Source: Falsiruegeria litorea R37 (GTDB taxonomy: Bacteria; Pseudomonadota; Alphaproteobacteria; Rhodobacterales; Rhodobacteraceae). Taken from it: DNA of 64,000 nucleotides. Below the pieces are notes generated by a model, which did no database searches, was not told the DNA's origin, and saw nothing but the letters and a program-made list of their open reading frames with translations. Both the position numbers and the translations under genes were made by a program. The first letter of the stretch is position 1; every line of letters starts with the position of its first letter. Of this stretch, positions 10,810-19,067 are shown piece after piece. Location of the stretch: assembly GCF_900172225.1 (NCBI RefSeq), contig NZ_FWFO01000001.1, positions 1,550,001-1,614,000 on the forward strand. Reading direction: 5' to 3'.

Positions 10810-11559
10810 ATGAAGGCCTGGCCGCACGGATATGGCCGCCGGGTGTTCGAAGAGATCGACAGCACCCTGAACGAGGCGGCCCGGATCGCGCCAACACTGG
10901 CGGGGCCGGAATGGATCATGGCCTATCACCAGACCGCGGGCCGCGGACGGCGTGGCCGGGTGTGGAAAAACCCGCGTGGCAACTTCTCGTCCACGTTGGT
11001 GCTGCGCCCTGAGGGGCCGCCCGAACAGGCCGCGCTGCGCAGCTTTGTGGCGGCCTTGGCACTCTTTGATGCCTTTGTGGCGGTCACGGGCCGCGCAGAC
11101 GGTCTGTCGCTGAAATGGCCCAACGATGTGCTGCTGAACGGCGGCAAGATTGCTGGCATCCTGTTGGAAAGTGCGGGCATTGGTGGCGGCGTCACCCATC
11201 TGGCAGTTGGCATTGGCGTGAACCTGATCGCGGGTCCGCCCGATGACATTTTGGAAGAACGTGCCACGCGGCCCGTGTCGTTGCTCGGCGAAACCGGGCT
11301 CAAGGTAGAGCCCGAGGACTTCCTGCTGGAACTGGCGCTTTCGTTCGACAAATATGAGACCCAACTGCGGACTTATGGGTTTGAACCGATCCGCACCGCT
11401 TGGTTGACGCGCGCCGCCAAGTTGGGAGAGGTCATTACCGCCCGTACCGCAACGTCCGAAACCGTGGGCACCTTTGAAACGGTGGACGCAGACGGCAACC
11501 TTGTCCTAAACACCGCCAAAGGACGCGTTAGCATTCCCGCCGCTGACGTGTATTTCTAA
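10810..11559 (+). CDS. birA: Biotin-[acetyl-CoA-carboxylase] ligase, no HTH domain
   Basis: Activates biotin with ATP and attaches it to the biotin carboxyl carrier protein. The 249-residue protein has the ligase core: EEIDSTLNEA near residue 17, the biotinyl-AMP loop GRGRRGRVW near 43-51, LKWPNDVLLNGGKIAGILLE near 101-120, and GIGVNLIAGP near 137. There is no N-terminal DNA-binding domain, so unlike E. coli BirA it cannot be a repressor. The ATG at 10810 matches the family start, but I see no good Shine-Dalgarno sequence; the preceding bases belong to the nuoN hairpin. coaX follows 14 bases later, as is common in alphaproteobacteria. Confidence 0.95.
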   Translation: MKAWPHGYGRRVFEEIDSTLNEAARIAPTLAGPEWIMAYHQTAGRGRRGRVWKNPRGNFSSTLVLRPEGPPEQAALRSFVAALALFDAFVAVTGRADGLSLKWPNDVLLNGGKIAGILLESAGIGGGVTHLAVGIGVNLIAGPPDDILEERATRPVSLLGETGLKVEPEDFLLELALSFDKYETQLRTYGFEPIRTAWLTRAAKLGEVITARTATSETVGTFETVDADGNLVLNTAKGRVSIPAADVYF

Positions 11560-11573
11560 GAAAGGGACAGAGC

Positions 11574-12347
11574 ATGCTCTTGGCCATCGACTGCGGCAAC
11601 ACCAACACCGTCTTTTCGATCTGGGACGGGACCGAGTTCCTGTGCACCCTGCGCACCTCGACCCACCATTCGCGGACGGCGGACGCCTATTTCACTTGGT
11701 ATTCGACGCTGGTGAAGCACTATGGGCTGGATGTGGACATCACCGAGGTGATCATTTCGTCGACGGTGCCGCGCGTTGTGTTCAACCTGCGCGTCTTTGC
11801 AGATCGGTTTTTTGGTGCGCGCCCCATCGTGGTAGGCAAGCCCGAGTGCCTGTTGCCGCATCAACCGCGCGTCGATGAGGGCACGCAGGTGGGGCCAGAC
11901 CGTCTGGTGAACTCGGCCGGGGCCTTTGATCGTCATGGCGGCGATCTGATCGTGGTGGATTTCGGTACGGCGACCACCTTTGACGTGGTGGATCACGATG
12001 GCGCCTATGTGGGCGGCGCAATTGCGCCGGGCGTGAACCTGAGCCTTGAAGCGCTGCATATGGCGGCTGCTGCGCTGCCACATGTGGACATTGCCAAGCC
12101 ACAGCGTGTAGTAGGCACCAACACCGTGGCCTGCATGCAATCCGGCGTGTTCTGGGGCTATGTCGGGCTGGTGCGAGAAATTTGTACGCGCATCCGCGAG
12201 GAGCGCGACCGACCAATGAAGATCGTGGCGACAGGTGGGCTGGCCCCGCTGTTTCAGCAAAACGCTGATCTGTTTGATGCCATGGAAGAAGATTTGACGA
12301 TGCACGGGCTGACCGTGATTCATCGCTATAACAAGGAAAATGGCTGA
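11574..12347 (+). CDS. coaX: Type III pantothenate kinase
   Basis: First step of coenzyme A synthesis: phosphorylates pantothenate. The 257-residue protein has the ASKHA-type phosphate motifs DCGNTNTVFSIW at residues 6-17 and VVDFGTATTFDVV near 127, plus GPDRLVNSAGAFDRHG near 107, typical of CoaX rather than CoaA. An AAAGGGAC ribosome-binding site lies just before the ATG. It is flanked by birA and rnj with only 14- and 2-base gaps, so all three are likely one transcript. Confidence 0.95.
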   Translation: MLLAIDCGNTNTVFSIWDGTEFLCTLRTSTHHSRTADAYFTWYSTLVKHYGLDVDITEVIISSTVPRVVFNLRVFADRFFGARPIVVGKPECLLPHQPRVDEGTQVGPDRLVNSAGAFDRHGGDLIVVDFGTATTFDVVDHDGAYVGGAIAPGVNLSLEALHMAAAALPHVDIAKPQRVVGTNTVACMQSGVFWGYVGLVREICTRIREERDRPMKIVATGGLAPLFQQNADLFDAMEEDLTMHGLTVIHRYNKENG

Positions 12348-12349
12348 CA

Positions 12350-14017
12350 ATGAGCAGCGAGAGATTGATTTACCTGCCCCTCGGTGGGGCGGGCGAAATT
12401 GGCATGAATGCCTATGTGTACGGCTATGGAGCAGCGGACAAGGAACGCTTTATCCTGGTCGATCTGGGCGTTGCCTTTCCCGATATGGACACCACGCCGG
12501 GCGTGGATCTGATCATGCCCGACATGGCTTGGCTGATGGAGCGCGCGGACCGATTGGACGCCATCTTTATCACCCACGCGCATGAGGATCACGTGGGCGG
12601 TGTGGCGCATTTCTATGCCAAACTGGGCGCGCCGGTCTATGCCCGCGCCTTTACCGCCAACATCGCGCGGCGCAAGCTGGACGAGCACGGCCATCCGCCC
12701 GAGGCGGTGCGCACGGCGTCAACTTGGCCCGAGACGGTCAAGGCGGGGCCGTTCACGGTGGGCTTTGCGCCCATGTCGCACTCGATCCCGGAAAGCGCGG
12801 GCCTTGTCATCGACAGCCCCGCAGGCCGTGTCGTGCACACCGGTGATTTCAAACTGGACCCGAACCCCGTGGTGGGTGAAGCGTTTGATCCCGACATGTG
12901 GGCCGAGATCGCCAAGCCGGGTGTACGTGCACTGGTCTGTGACAGCACCAATGTGTTCTCGACCCATCCGGGTCGCTCGGAATCCGAGGTGGGCCCCGAG
13001 ATTGTGCGCCTGGTGAGCGAAGCCAGCGGCATGGTGGTGGCGACGACATTTGCCAGCAACGTGGCGCGGGTAAAGACGCTGGCAGAGGCGGCAGATCGGG
13101 CCGGGCGCTCGGTTGTGCTGTTGGGTCGGGCCATGCGGCGGATGATCGAGGCAGCGATTGAAACCGGCGTTCTGACCGATTTCCCCAAGGTGATCAGCGC
13201 CGAAGAGGCACGCGATGTACCGCGGGATCATCTGATGCTTTTGGTTACGGGCAGCCAGGGTGAGCGTCGCGCAGCAAGCGCGCAGCTGGCGCGTGGCAAG
13301 TATCGCGGACTTGAGGTGAGAGAGGGCGATCTGTTCTTGTTCTCGTCCAAGACCATTCCGGGCAACGAAAAAGGCGTGATCCGGATCATCAACCAGTTCA
13401 GCGAAAAAGGCGTGGATGTGGTTGATGACAGCTCGGGCCTTTATCACGTGTCAGGCCACGCAAACCGACCCGATCTGGAAGCGCTGCATGGCATCATCGA
13501 CCCGCAGATGGTGATCCCGATGCACGGTGAACACAGGCACCTGCGCGCCCATGCCAAACTGGCCGAAAGCCATGGCCGCCCTGGTATTGTGGCCGTGAAC
13601 GGCATGATGCTGGACCTGTCGGGCAATGCGCCATCGGTGGCCGAATACGTCGAAACCGGTCGCAGCTATCTGGACGGCTCGGTGATGGTTGGCGCACTGG
13701 ACGGCGTGGTCCGCGACCGCATCCGCATGGCGCTCAATGGGCATGTGCTGGTCACGGTCATTCTGGACGAAGAGGATGAGCCCCTGGGGGAACCCTGGTG
13801 CGAGACCATGGGTTTGCCGGATATGGGCAGCTCCAAGGCGTCGCTGGTGGATGTGATGGAAGAGGATCTCAACCAGTTCCTGATGCGCGCTGGTGCCAAG
13901 ACGCTGAAAGACGACGACAAGCTCGAAGAGGCACTGCGTCGGATCGTGCGTCAGACCGCACAGGCCGAGATTGGCAAGAAGCCCGAGGTCACTGTCGTGA
14001 CCAGTCGGATGCGTTAA
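12350..14017 (+). CDS. rnj: Ribonuclease J
   Basis: Metallo-beta-lactamase/beta-CASP nuclease (555 residues) for RNA processing and 5'-3' decay. The zinc-binding motif HAHEDH (H76, H78, D80, H81) is clear, followed by the second-shell SHSIPES near 144 and HTGDFKLDP near 164. The RMMP-beta-lactamase-like MHGEHRHLRAHAKLA stretch is near residue 390. The C-terminal domain is present and the length is normal. The start is 2 bases after coaX. A strong terminator follows. Confidence 0.96.
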   Translation: MSSERLIYLPLGGAGEIGMNAYVYGYGAADKERFILVDLGVAFPDMDTTPGVDLIMPDMAWLMERADRLDAIFITHAHEDHVGGVAHFYAKLGAPVYARAFTANIARRKLDEHGHPPEAVRTASTWPETVKAGPFTVGFAPMSHSIPESAGLVIDSPAGRVVHTGDFKLDPNPVVGEAFDPDMWAEIAKPGVRALVCDSTNVFSTHPGRSESEVGPEIVRLVSEASGMVVATTFASNVARVKTLAEAADRAGRSVVLLGRAMRRMIEAAIETGVLTDFPKVISAEEARDVPRDHLMLLVTGSQGERRAASAQLARGKYRGLEVREGDLFLFSSKTIPGNEKGVIRIINQFSEKGVDVVDDSSGLYHVSGHANRPDLEALHGIIDPQMVIPMHGEHRHLRAHAKLAESHGRPGIVAVNGMMLDLSGNAPSVAEYVETGRSYLDGSVMVGALDGVVRDRIRMALNGHVLVTVILDEEDEPLGEPWCETMGLPDMGSSKASLVDVMEEDLNQFLMRAGAKTLKDDDKLEEALRRIVRQTAQAEIGKKPEVTVVTSRMR

Positions 14018-14037
14018 GTCGACGAGAGCAAAAAGAA

Positions 14038-14073
14038 AAACCGCCCGCCAGAGTGATCTGGTGGGCGGTTTTC
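14038..14073 (+). terminator. Strong intrinsic terminator after rnj
   Basis: A perfect 13-base stem, CCGCCCGCCAGA-type left arm at 14041-14052 and its complement at 14057-14069, with flanking A and T runs (AAAAA before, TTTTCTTTT after). It closes the birA-coaX-rnj unit. Confidence 0.9.
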
Positions 14074-14101
14074 TTTTGTGAGTGGTGGTGTTGCTGGGCG
14101 T

Positions 14102-14296
14102 TTACGCCGGGTGTTTGCCCGCAAAAAGCAGGCTGATCTTGCGGGGCAGGGCGAAAATTGCCTTGACCGCAAAGGCTACGCCGTCAGCCATCGCGCGGCT
14201 GCGGGCCATATCGGCTTGCAGGCGGATGGATTCGATTTCGGCGGCGCACGGAAAGTGCATGTCTTTGGTATTCATTTTCGTATCTCGGATCATCAT
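14102..14296 (-). CDS. Small conserved-looking protein, function unknown
   Basis: A 64-residue reading frame, or 57 residues if the ATG at 14275 is used. It has an acidic, cysteine-containing N-terminus (DMHFPCAAEIESIR), then an Arg/Ala-rich helix (ADMARSRAMADGVAFAVKAIF) and a basic end. The arrangement recalls the short RSP_7527-like proteins of Rhodobacteraceae, but that is recall only. It lies alone between two terminators (14038-14073 and 14394-14432). No strong Shine-Dalgarno site is visible, so the start is uncertain. It could also be noncoding. Confidence 0.5.
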   Translation of the reverse strand: MMIRDTKMNTKDMHFPCAAEIESIRLQADMARSRAMADGVAFAVKAIFALPRKISLLFAGKHPA

Positions 14297-14393
14297 GTTG
14301 AGCCCGTCACATAAGGTTCACATGGCCCAAGCACATCTTATGTTTGCGCAAACCCGTCATGTTCCTGTTGCACAGCTCTGAGGTCCGGATACA

Positions 14394-14432
14394 AAAAGCG
14401 CCCACATGTCGGTACATGAGGGCGCTTTCTAA
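14394..14432 (-). terminator. Terminator of the DEAD-box helicase gene
   Basis: On the minus strand an AAAGCGCCC arm pairs with GGGCGCTTT around an inner CATGTA/TACATG pair and is followed by TTTTGTAT. It starts 17 bases after the helicase stop at 14450. Confidence 0.85.
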
Positions 14433-14449
14433 AGTGGTCTTTCTAACCC

Positions 14450-15847
14450 TTAACCGGCGCGGCGTTCCGCAAAGCTAAGCGCGATGAAGCTGGGCAAGTG
14501 ATCGCCCATGCCCACGACCTTGTTGCCACGGTCGTTGCGATCCCGCCCACGCGAACGTGGTTTGTTTTCAGTCGGTTTGTTGTCCGATCGTTCTGGCCTG
14601 TCGGTTTTGTCTGATCTGCGAGGCTTGCTTGCGCTCTTCTTCTCGCGCGGTTCCTTGACCTCGTCCTTGGGGGTGTCCTTGGCCTCGACAGGTTTGGATT
14701 TCACCGGGCTTTCGAGGCGCGGGATCTCCTTCTGGATCAGCTGTTCAACCGCATCCAACGCTTTTTGATCTCGCGGGCCGCATATTGTGATTGCCTTGCC
14801 TTCGCGTCCGGCACGGCCAGTGCGGCCAATACGGTGAACATAGTCTTCGGGGTGACCAGGCACGTCGAAGTTGATCACATGGCTGACGCTGGGAACGTCC
14901 AGACCGCGGGCAGCAACATCCGAGGCCACCAGCAGGCGCAACGATCCTTCGCGGAACCCGTCCAGGGTCTTGGTGCGCTGCGATTGATCCAGATCGCCGT
15001 GGATTGCGGCGGCATCATAGCCATATTTCTTGAGCGATTTCGCGCAGATATCCACATCCGTCTTGCGGTTGCAGAAGATGATGGCGTTGGTGCATTTGTC
15101 GCCTTCGCGGTCGATCAACCCGCGCAGGACCGTGCGTTTTTCGCTGCCCTCGCGGTCGCGACGCGAGGGTTTGAACATGACGACGCCCTGTTCGATGGTC
15201 TCGGACGCGGTGGCTTGGCGGGCCACTTCGATCCGCTCGGGCGCAGACAAGAAGGTGTTGGTGATCCGCTCGATCTCGGGCGCCATGGTGGCCGAGAAGA
15301 ACAGGGTCTGGCGGGTGAACGGCGTCAGACCAAAGATGCGTTCGATGTCGGGGATGAACCCCATGTCGAGCATCCGGTCAGCCTCGTCCACGACCATGAC
15401 CTTGACGTCCGACAGGATCAGCTTGCCACGTTCGAAGTGGTCCAGCAGACGGCCCGGCGTGGCGATCAGAACATCGACACCCTTGTCGATGATCGCTTCC
15501 TGCTCCTTGAAGCTGACGCCTCCGATCAGCAGCGCTTTGGTCAGCTTCATGTGCTTGGTGTAAGTGTCAAAGTTCTCGGCCACCTGGGCGGCCAGTTCGC
15601 GCGTAGGACACAGCACCAGGCTGCGGGGCATGCGCGCACGCGCCCGGCCACGGGCCAGAAGCGTGATCATCGGCAGCGTGAAGCTGGCGGTTTTGCCAGT
15701 GCCGGTCTGGGCGATTCCCAGAACATCGCGCCCTTCAAGAGCGGGGGGAATGGCACCAGCCTGAATTGGAGTGGGGGATTCGTACCCCGCCTCGGCAATA
15801 GCCTTGAGAACCTTGGGATTCAGGTTGAGGTCGGTAAATTTCGTCAT
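14450..15847 (-). CDS. DEAD-box RNA helicase, RhlE type
   Basis: ATP-dependent RNA remodelling enzyme of 465 residues. Motifs in order: Q motif PTPIQ (25-29), Walker A AQTGTGKT (46-53), PTREL (81-85), DEAD (154-157), SAT (185-187), and HRIGRTGRAGREG in the second RecA-like domain. From about residue 385 the protein ends in a basic, low-complexity Lys/Arg/Asp/Ser tail rich in RSD, KPRSRGRD and similar units, as is usual for RhlE-type enzymes and their RNA contacts. The frame is open for 36 codons upstream, but the ATG at 15847 (MTKFTDLNLN) fits the family and has a GGAA ribosome-binding site. Confidence 0.93.
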   Translation of the reverse strand: MTKFTDLNLNPKVLKAIAEAGYESPTPIQAGAIPPALEGRDVLGIAQTGTGKTASFTLPMITLLARGRARARMPRSLVLCPTRELAAQVAENFDTYTKHMKLTKALLIGGVSFKEQEAIIDKGVDVLIATPGRLLDHFERGKLILSDVKVMVVDEADRMLDMGFIPDIERIFGLTPFTRQTLFFSATMAPEIERITNTFLSAPERIEVARQATASETIEQGVVMFKPSRRDREGSEKRTVLRGLIDREGDKCTNAIIFCNRKTDVDICAKSLKKYGYDAAAIHGDLDQSQRTKTLDGFREGSLRLLVASDVAARGLDVPSVSHVINFDVPGHPEDYVHRIGRTGRAGREGKAITICGPRDQKALDAVEQLIQKEIPRLESPVKSKPVEAKDTPKDEVKEPREKKSASKPRRSDKTDRPERSDNKPTENKPRSRGRDRNDRGNKVVGMGDHLPSFIALSFAERRAG

Positions 15848-16062
15848 GTGTTTCCGCGGTTTGCGGACACATTCTTGGCCCGCACGTCTGGTGTGAGCCG
15901 GGTCCGGACGACCCTGCGCTGACTGCGCATGACGGCTCGGTCTGGGGCATAACAAAATCCCCGCCCGGGGTCAAATCAAGTCCCTTGTCGCATGGAATTG
16001 TTGTTGATTTTCGTAGAATTGAGCGACAACCAGACCGAATCCGCAGCCTCTGTTTCCGGCGG

Positions 16063-16815
16063 CTAGTGCGACGGCGTGATGGGAGAGCGTTTGTAACGGC
16101 GCAATCGGGCGAATATGGTTTTGCGGTCAGACATGACCAATCTGAGCATTCGGAACCCCAGCGGACGCAGTACGGCATCGGCTTCGGACAGGCGCCACAG
16201 GCGAGCGAGCATGTTGATGTCCAGGTCGCCGTTCTCGAGCGAGTAAGGGTCCATGTCAAAGGCAAGCCCGTCGCGGGGTTTGGCGCCTCGCACACGGGGA
16301 AAGCCGCTATCGTTTCCGCGACCGGACTGGCGGCGTTCGCTGTCGTGCAGCTTGATCAGATCAAAGAGCATCGACAGGCCCTGACCACCCAAGCGCTGTT
16401 CGATGGTATCGCCATGATCGCCGAATGTGGTGGCGGCCGAGATCATCCAGCGGACAGACAATGTGCCGGCCAGAAACTTTCCCTGTTCGCGCCAGATGCG
16501 CAGAAACAATTGGCGGGCCTCTTCCGAGGCGTCGCGGCGGCGCAGCAGGGCGATTGTCAGGGCGTGCAGCAGGTGGAGGACGTTGTCACCATCGAACTCC
16601 AGCTCGAGCGCGTGGAGCTTGCGGCGCGCGTCGGTTTCCCCCTCGGGGAGGGGGCGGTCCGGTTCGGCGGTGACGGTTTGTCTGGCCAGGGCCGCCAGAT
16701 CCACATCAGCGGGGGGCATCACCAGATGGGCATTCTGGAACGGCCGTTCGGCATGCTCCAGATTGCGCATCAGGCTATAGTAACCGCCCGGATATACAGG
16801 GTTTTCGATGTCCAT
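16063..16815 (-). CDS. Unknown protein downstream of prfC
   Basis: A 250-residue soluble protein that I do not recognise. It begins MDIENPVYPGGYYSLM and contains an Arg-rich helical core (LHALTIALLRRRDASEEAR, then WREQGKFLAGTLSVRWM), a Gly-rich loop with HDSERRQSGRG, and a C-terminal part ending in SDRKTIFARLRRYKRSPIT. No signal peptide, membrane helix or catalytic motif is clear. It starts 28 bases after the prfC stop on the same strand, so the two may be co-transcribed. Codon use looks like that of its neighbours, which supports it being a real resident gene. Confidence 0.75.
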   Translation of the reverse strand: MDIENPVYPGGYYSLMRNLEHAERPFQNAHLVMPPADVDLAALARQTVTAEPDRPLPEGETDARRKLHALELEFDGDNVLHLLHALTIALLRRRDASEEARQLFLRIWREQGKFLAGTLSVRWMISAATTFGDHGDTIEQRLGGQGLSMLFDLIKLHDSERRQSGRGNDSGFPRVRGAKPRDGLAFDMDPYSLENGDLDINMLARLWRLSEADAVLRPLGFRMLRLVMSDRKTIFARLRRYKRSPITPSH

Positions 16816-16842
16816 CGGGCCGACTTTAGGCCAGCCCGCGGC

Positions 16843-18450
16843 TTAGGTCATCATCTCTTTTGTCGCGGTCAGGCGCACATCAGGATAGTCGCGTTCGACC
16901 CGGTCGATGTCCCATTGCAGACGCGTCAGATAGACCACATCGCCGTCATGGTCGTGGCTGATGTGTTGCTTGTTGGCGTTGATGAACTTGTCCACCGCCT
17001 GTTTGTCGCCATTGACCCAACGGGCCGAAGTGAACTGGGACTGTTCGAACCGCACAGGCAGGCCGTATTCCATTTCGATCCGGCTGGCCAGAACCTCGAA
17101 TTGCAACTGGCCGACAACGCCGACGATAAAGCCCGAGCCGATAGAGGGCTTGAACACCTTCGCGGCCCCTTCTTCGGCGAACTGCATCAGCGCCTTTTCC
17201 AGATGCTTGGCCTTCATCGGGTCACCAGCCCGCACACCCTGTAGCAGTTCCGGAGCAAAGCTGGGTATACCACTAACACGCAAAGCTTCACCTTCGGTTA
17301 ACGTGTCGCCGATTCTAAGCTGGCCGTGGTTCGGGATGCCAATGATGTCGCCGGCCCAGGCCTCTTCGGCCAGTTCGCGGTCAGACGCGAGGAACAGCAC
17401 CGGGTTGGAAATGGCCATCGGTTTTTTCGACCGCACATGGGTCAGTTTCATGCCGCGTTTGAAGTGGCCGGACGCCATGCGGACAAAGGCCACGCGGTCG
17501 CGGTGCTTGGGGTCCATGTTGGCCTGGACCTTGAAGACAAAGCCGGAAACCTTTGGTTCTTCAGGAGAAATCTTGCGAGGTTGTGCGGACTGCACTTGCG
17601 GTTCGGGGCCGTAACCGGCGATCCCATCCATCAGTTCCTTGACCCCGAAGGAATTGATCGCAGAGCCGAACCAGATGGGCGTCAGGGTGCCGTCCAACAG
17701 CGCCTGCGGGTCGAGCGGGGGCAGCAGTTCGCGCGCCATTTCCAGCTCTTCCTTGAGCTGCTCAAGCAGCGCTTCGGGCACGTGCTCGGCCAGCTTTGGA
17801 TCGTCCAGGCCGTTGATTTCAATGCTTTCCGCCACTTTGTTGCGGTCGGCGCGGTCCATCAGTTCCAGTCGGTCGCGCAGGATGTCATAGCAGCCGACAA
17901 AGTCGCGACCCACGCCGATGGGCCAGCTGGCCGGGGTCACGTCGATGGCCAGATTTTCCTGAATCTCGTCAATGATCTCAAAGACATCCCGGCTTTCGCG
18001 GTCCATCTTATTACAGAAGGTCAGGATCGGCAGGTCGCGCAGGCGGCAGACCTCGAACAGTTTCTGCGTCTGGCTTTCCACCCCTTTTGCCCCGTCGATC
18101 ACCATCACCGCCGCGTCCACCGCCGTGAGCGTGCGATAGGTGTCTTCTGAGAAATCCGAGTGGCCGGGTGTGTCCACAAGATTGAACCGGAAGTTGTTGT
18201 AATCAAAAGACATTGCCGATGCAGAGACCGAGATGCCGCGGTCCTTTTCCATCTGCATGAAGTCTGATCGCGTCCGCCGTGCCTCGCCCTTGGCGCGCAC
18301 CTGTCCGGCCATCTGAATGGCGCCCCCATAAAGGAGAAATTTCTCGGTCAGGGTCGTCTTGCCCGCATCCGGGTGCGAGATGATCGCAAAGGTGCGGCGG
18401 CGCGCGATCTCGGGCGGCAATTCGGGGCGGTTTGTGGCGGTATCAAGCAT
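16843..18450 (-). CDS. prfC: Peptide chain release factor 3
   Basis: GTPase that removes RF1/RF2 from the ribosome after termination. The 535-residue protein has the translational GTPase motifs G1 SHPDAGKTT (25-33), the switch region ending KDRGISVS (69-76), G3 DTPGH (93-97) and G4 NKMD (147-150), then EF-Tu-like domain 2 and the RF3 C-terminal domain. The frame runs 22 codons further upstream, but the ATG at 18450 (MLDTATNRPELP) matches family length. An unknown gene follows closely downstream. Confidence 0.96.
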   Translation of the reverse strand: MLDTATNRPELPPEIARRRTFAIISHPDAGKTTLTEKFLLYGGAIQMAGQVRAKGEARRTRSDFMQMEKDRGISVSASAMSFDYNNFRFNLVDTPGHSDFSEDTYRTLTAVDAAVMVIDGAKGVESQTQKLFEVCRLRDLPILTFCNKMDRESRDVFEIIDEIQENLAIDVTPASWPIGVGRDFVGCYDILRDRLELMDRADRNKVAESIEINGLDDPKLAEHVPEALLEQLKEELEMARELLPPLDPQALLDGTLTPIWFGSAINSFGVKELMDGIAGYGPEPQVQSAQPRKISPEEPKVSGFVFKVQANMDPKHRDRVAFVRMASGHFKRGMKLTHVRSKKPMAISNPVLFLASDRELAEEAWAGDIIGIPNHGQLRIGDTLTEGEALRVSGIPSFAPELLQGVRAGDPMKAKHLEKALMQFAEEGAAKVFKPSIGSGFIVGVVGQLQFEVLASRIEMEYGLPVRFEQSQFTSARWVNGDKQAVDKFINANKQHISHDHDGDVVYLTRLQWDIDRVERDYPDVRLTATKEMMT

Positions 18451-18607
18451 GAGCGCGCGTATAGGTAAGGAACGCGGGCAACGCAAGAAAAACGCGGTGT
18501 GATATGCGTGCACCAAACGTGCACAGGACGTGCACCGGTCGGTGACCTGATCGGGCGTTAACCTTTGTGCGGCAAAGTTGCGGGCAGGTTAACGAGAGGA
18601 GGCCGCG

Positions 18608-18955
18608 ATGGTGAGCCGGAAGCAGGCACGGGCCGAGATGCTGCATGAGCTGGAAGCGCTGCAGGACGGGTTGGCGAGCGAATGGCTGGACAAAAGCCTG
18701 CCCGAGGATTGGCACGGGATGGACACTTGGCACGGCGCAGTGCGCGACAAGACGCGGGTGACCCTGCGGCTGGATGCGGACATGGTGCGATGGTTTCGCA
18801 AGCTGGGGCCGGGCTATCAGGCGCGGATCAATCAGGTGCTGCGGATTTACTGGACGGCGCTTTTGAGCGGGCACATCAGCGGGCATCAGTATGACAACAC
18901 GCTGCCACGTCTGATGCTCGAGGCGAAGCGGATAGAGAGGGAAGTGTCGGGGTGA
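18608..18955 (+). CDS. BrnA-like antitoxin-family protein, no partner toxin
   Basis: A 115-residue protein. Its central part, KTRVTLRLDADMVRWFRKLG (residues 48-67) followed by GPGYQARINQVLRIYW, matches the ribbon-helix-helix-like BrnA antitoxin domain; BrnA binds DNA and neutralises BrnT. An AGGAGG ribosome-binding site lies 6 bases before the ATG. No BrnT reading frame lies on either side: prfC starts divergently upstream and the RTX gene follows on a different base composition. It may therefore be an orphan DNA-binding protein or rely on a distant toxin. A GTTAACC/GGTTAAC pair upstream (18557-18593) could be its own control site. Confidence 0.8.
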   Translation: MVSRKQARAEMLHELEALQDGLASEWLDKSLPEDWHGMDTWHGAVRDKTRVTLRLDADMVRWFRKLGPGYQARINQVLRIYWTALLSGHISGHQYDNTLPRLMLEAKRIEREVSG

Positions 18956-19067
18956 AGAATGAGCAAGTCTCCGCTCTCCATAAGGTTGATTATTTTTATT
19001 TGATCTATGGGCGATTTCAATTATTTATTGCGAAAAACTATTTAATTTATTCTGAAAGGTCATCTGC
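18956..19067. promoter_or_regulatory. AT-rich leader of the RTX gene
   Basis: This 112-base gap is very AT-rich (16 of 60 GC at 19021-19080) in a GC-rich genome. It probably holds the promoter of the RTX gene, and an AAAGG ribosome-binding site lies about 9 bases before the ATG. I cannot assign -35 and -10 boxes with confidence, because many T/A runs would fit. The low GC continues into the gene. Confidence 0.4.

Noticed and set aside
9295-11364. A 689-codon open frame on the minus strand opposite nuoN and birA
   Set aside because: GC-rich shadow of plus-strand genes; composition is His/Gln/Arg-rich, has no ribosome-binding site, and the plus-strand products are certain.
14765-17244. Long plus-strand frames opposite the helicase, the unknown gene and prfC
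   Set aside because: The minus-strand products match known families with complete motifs; the plus-strand translations do not resemble proteins.
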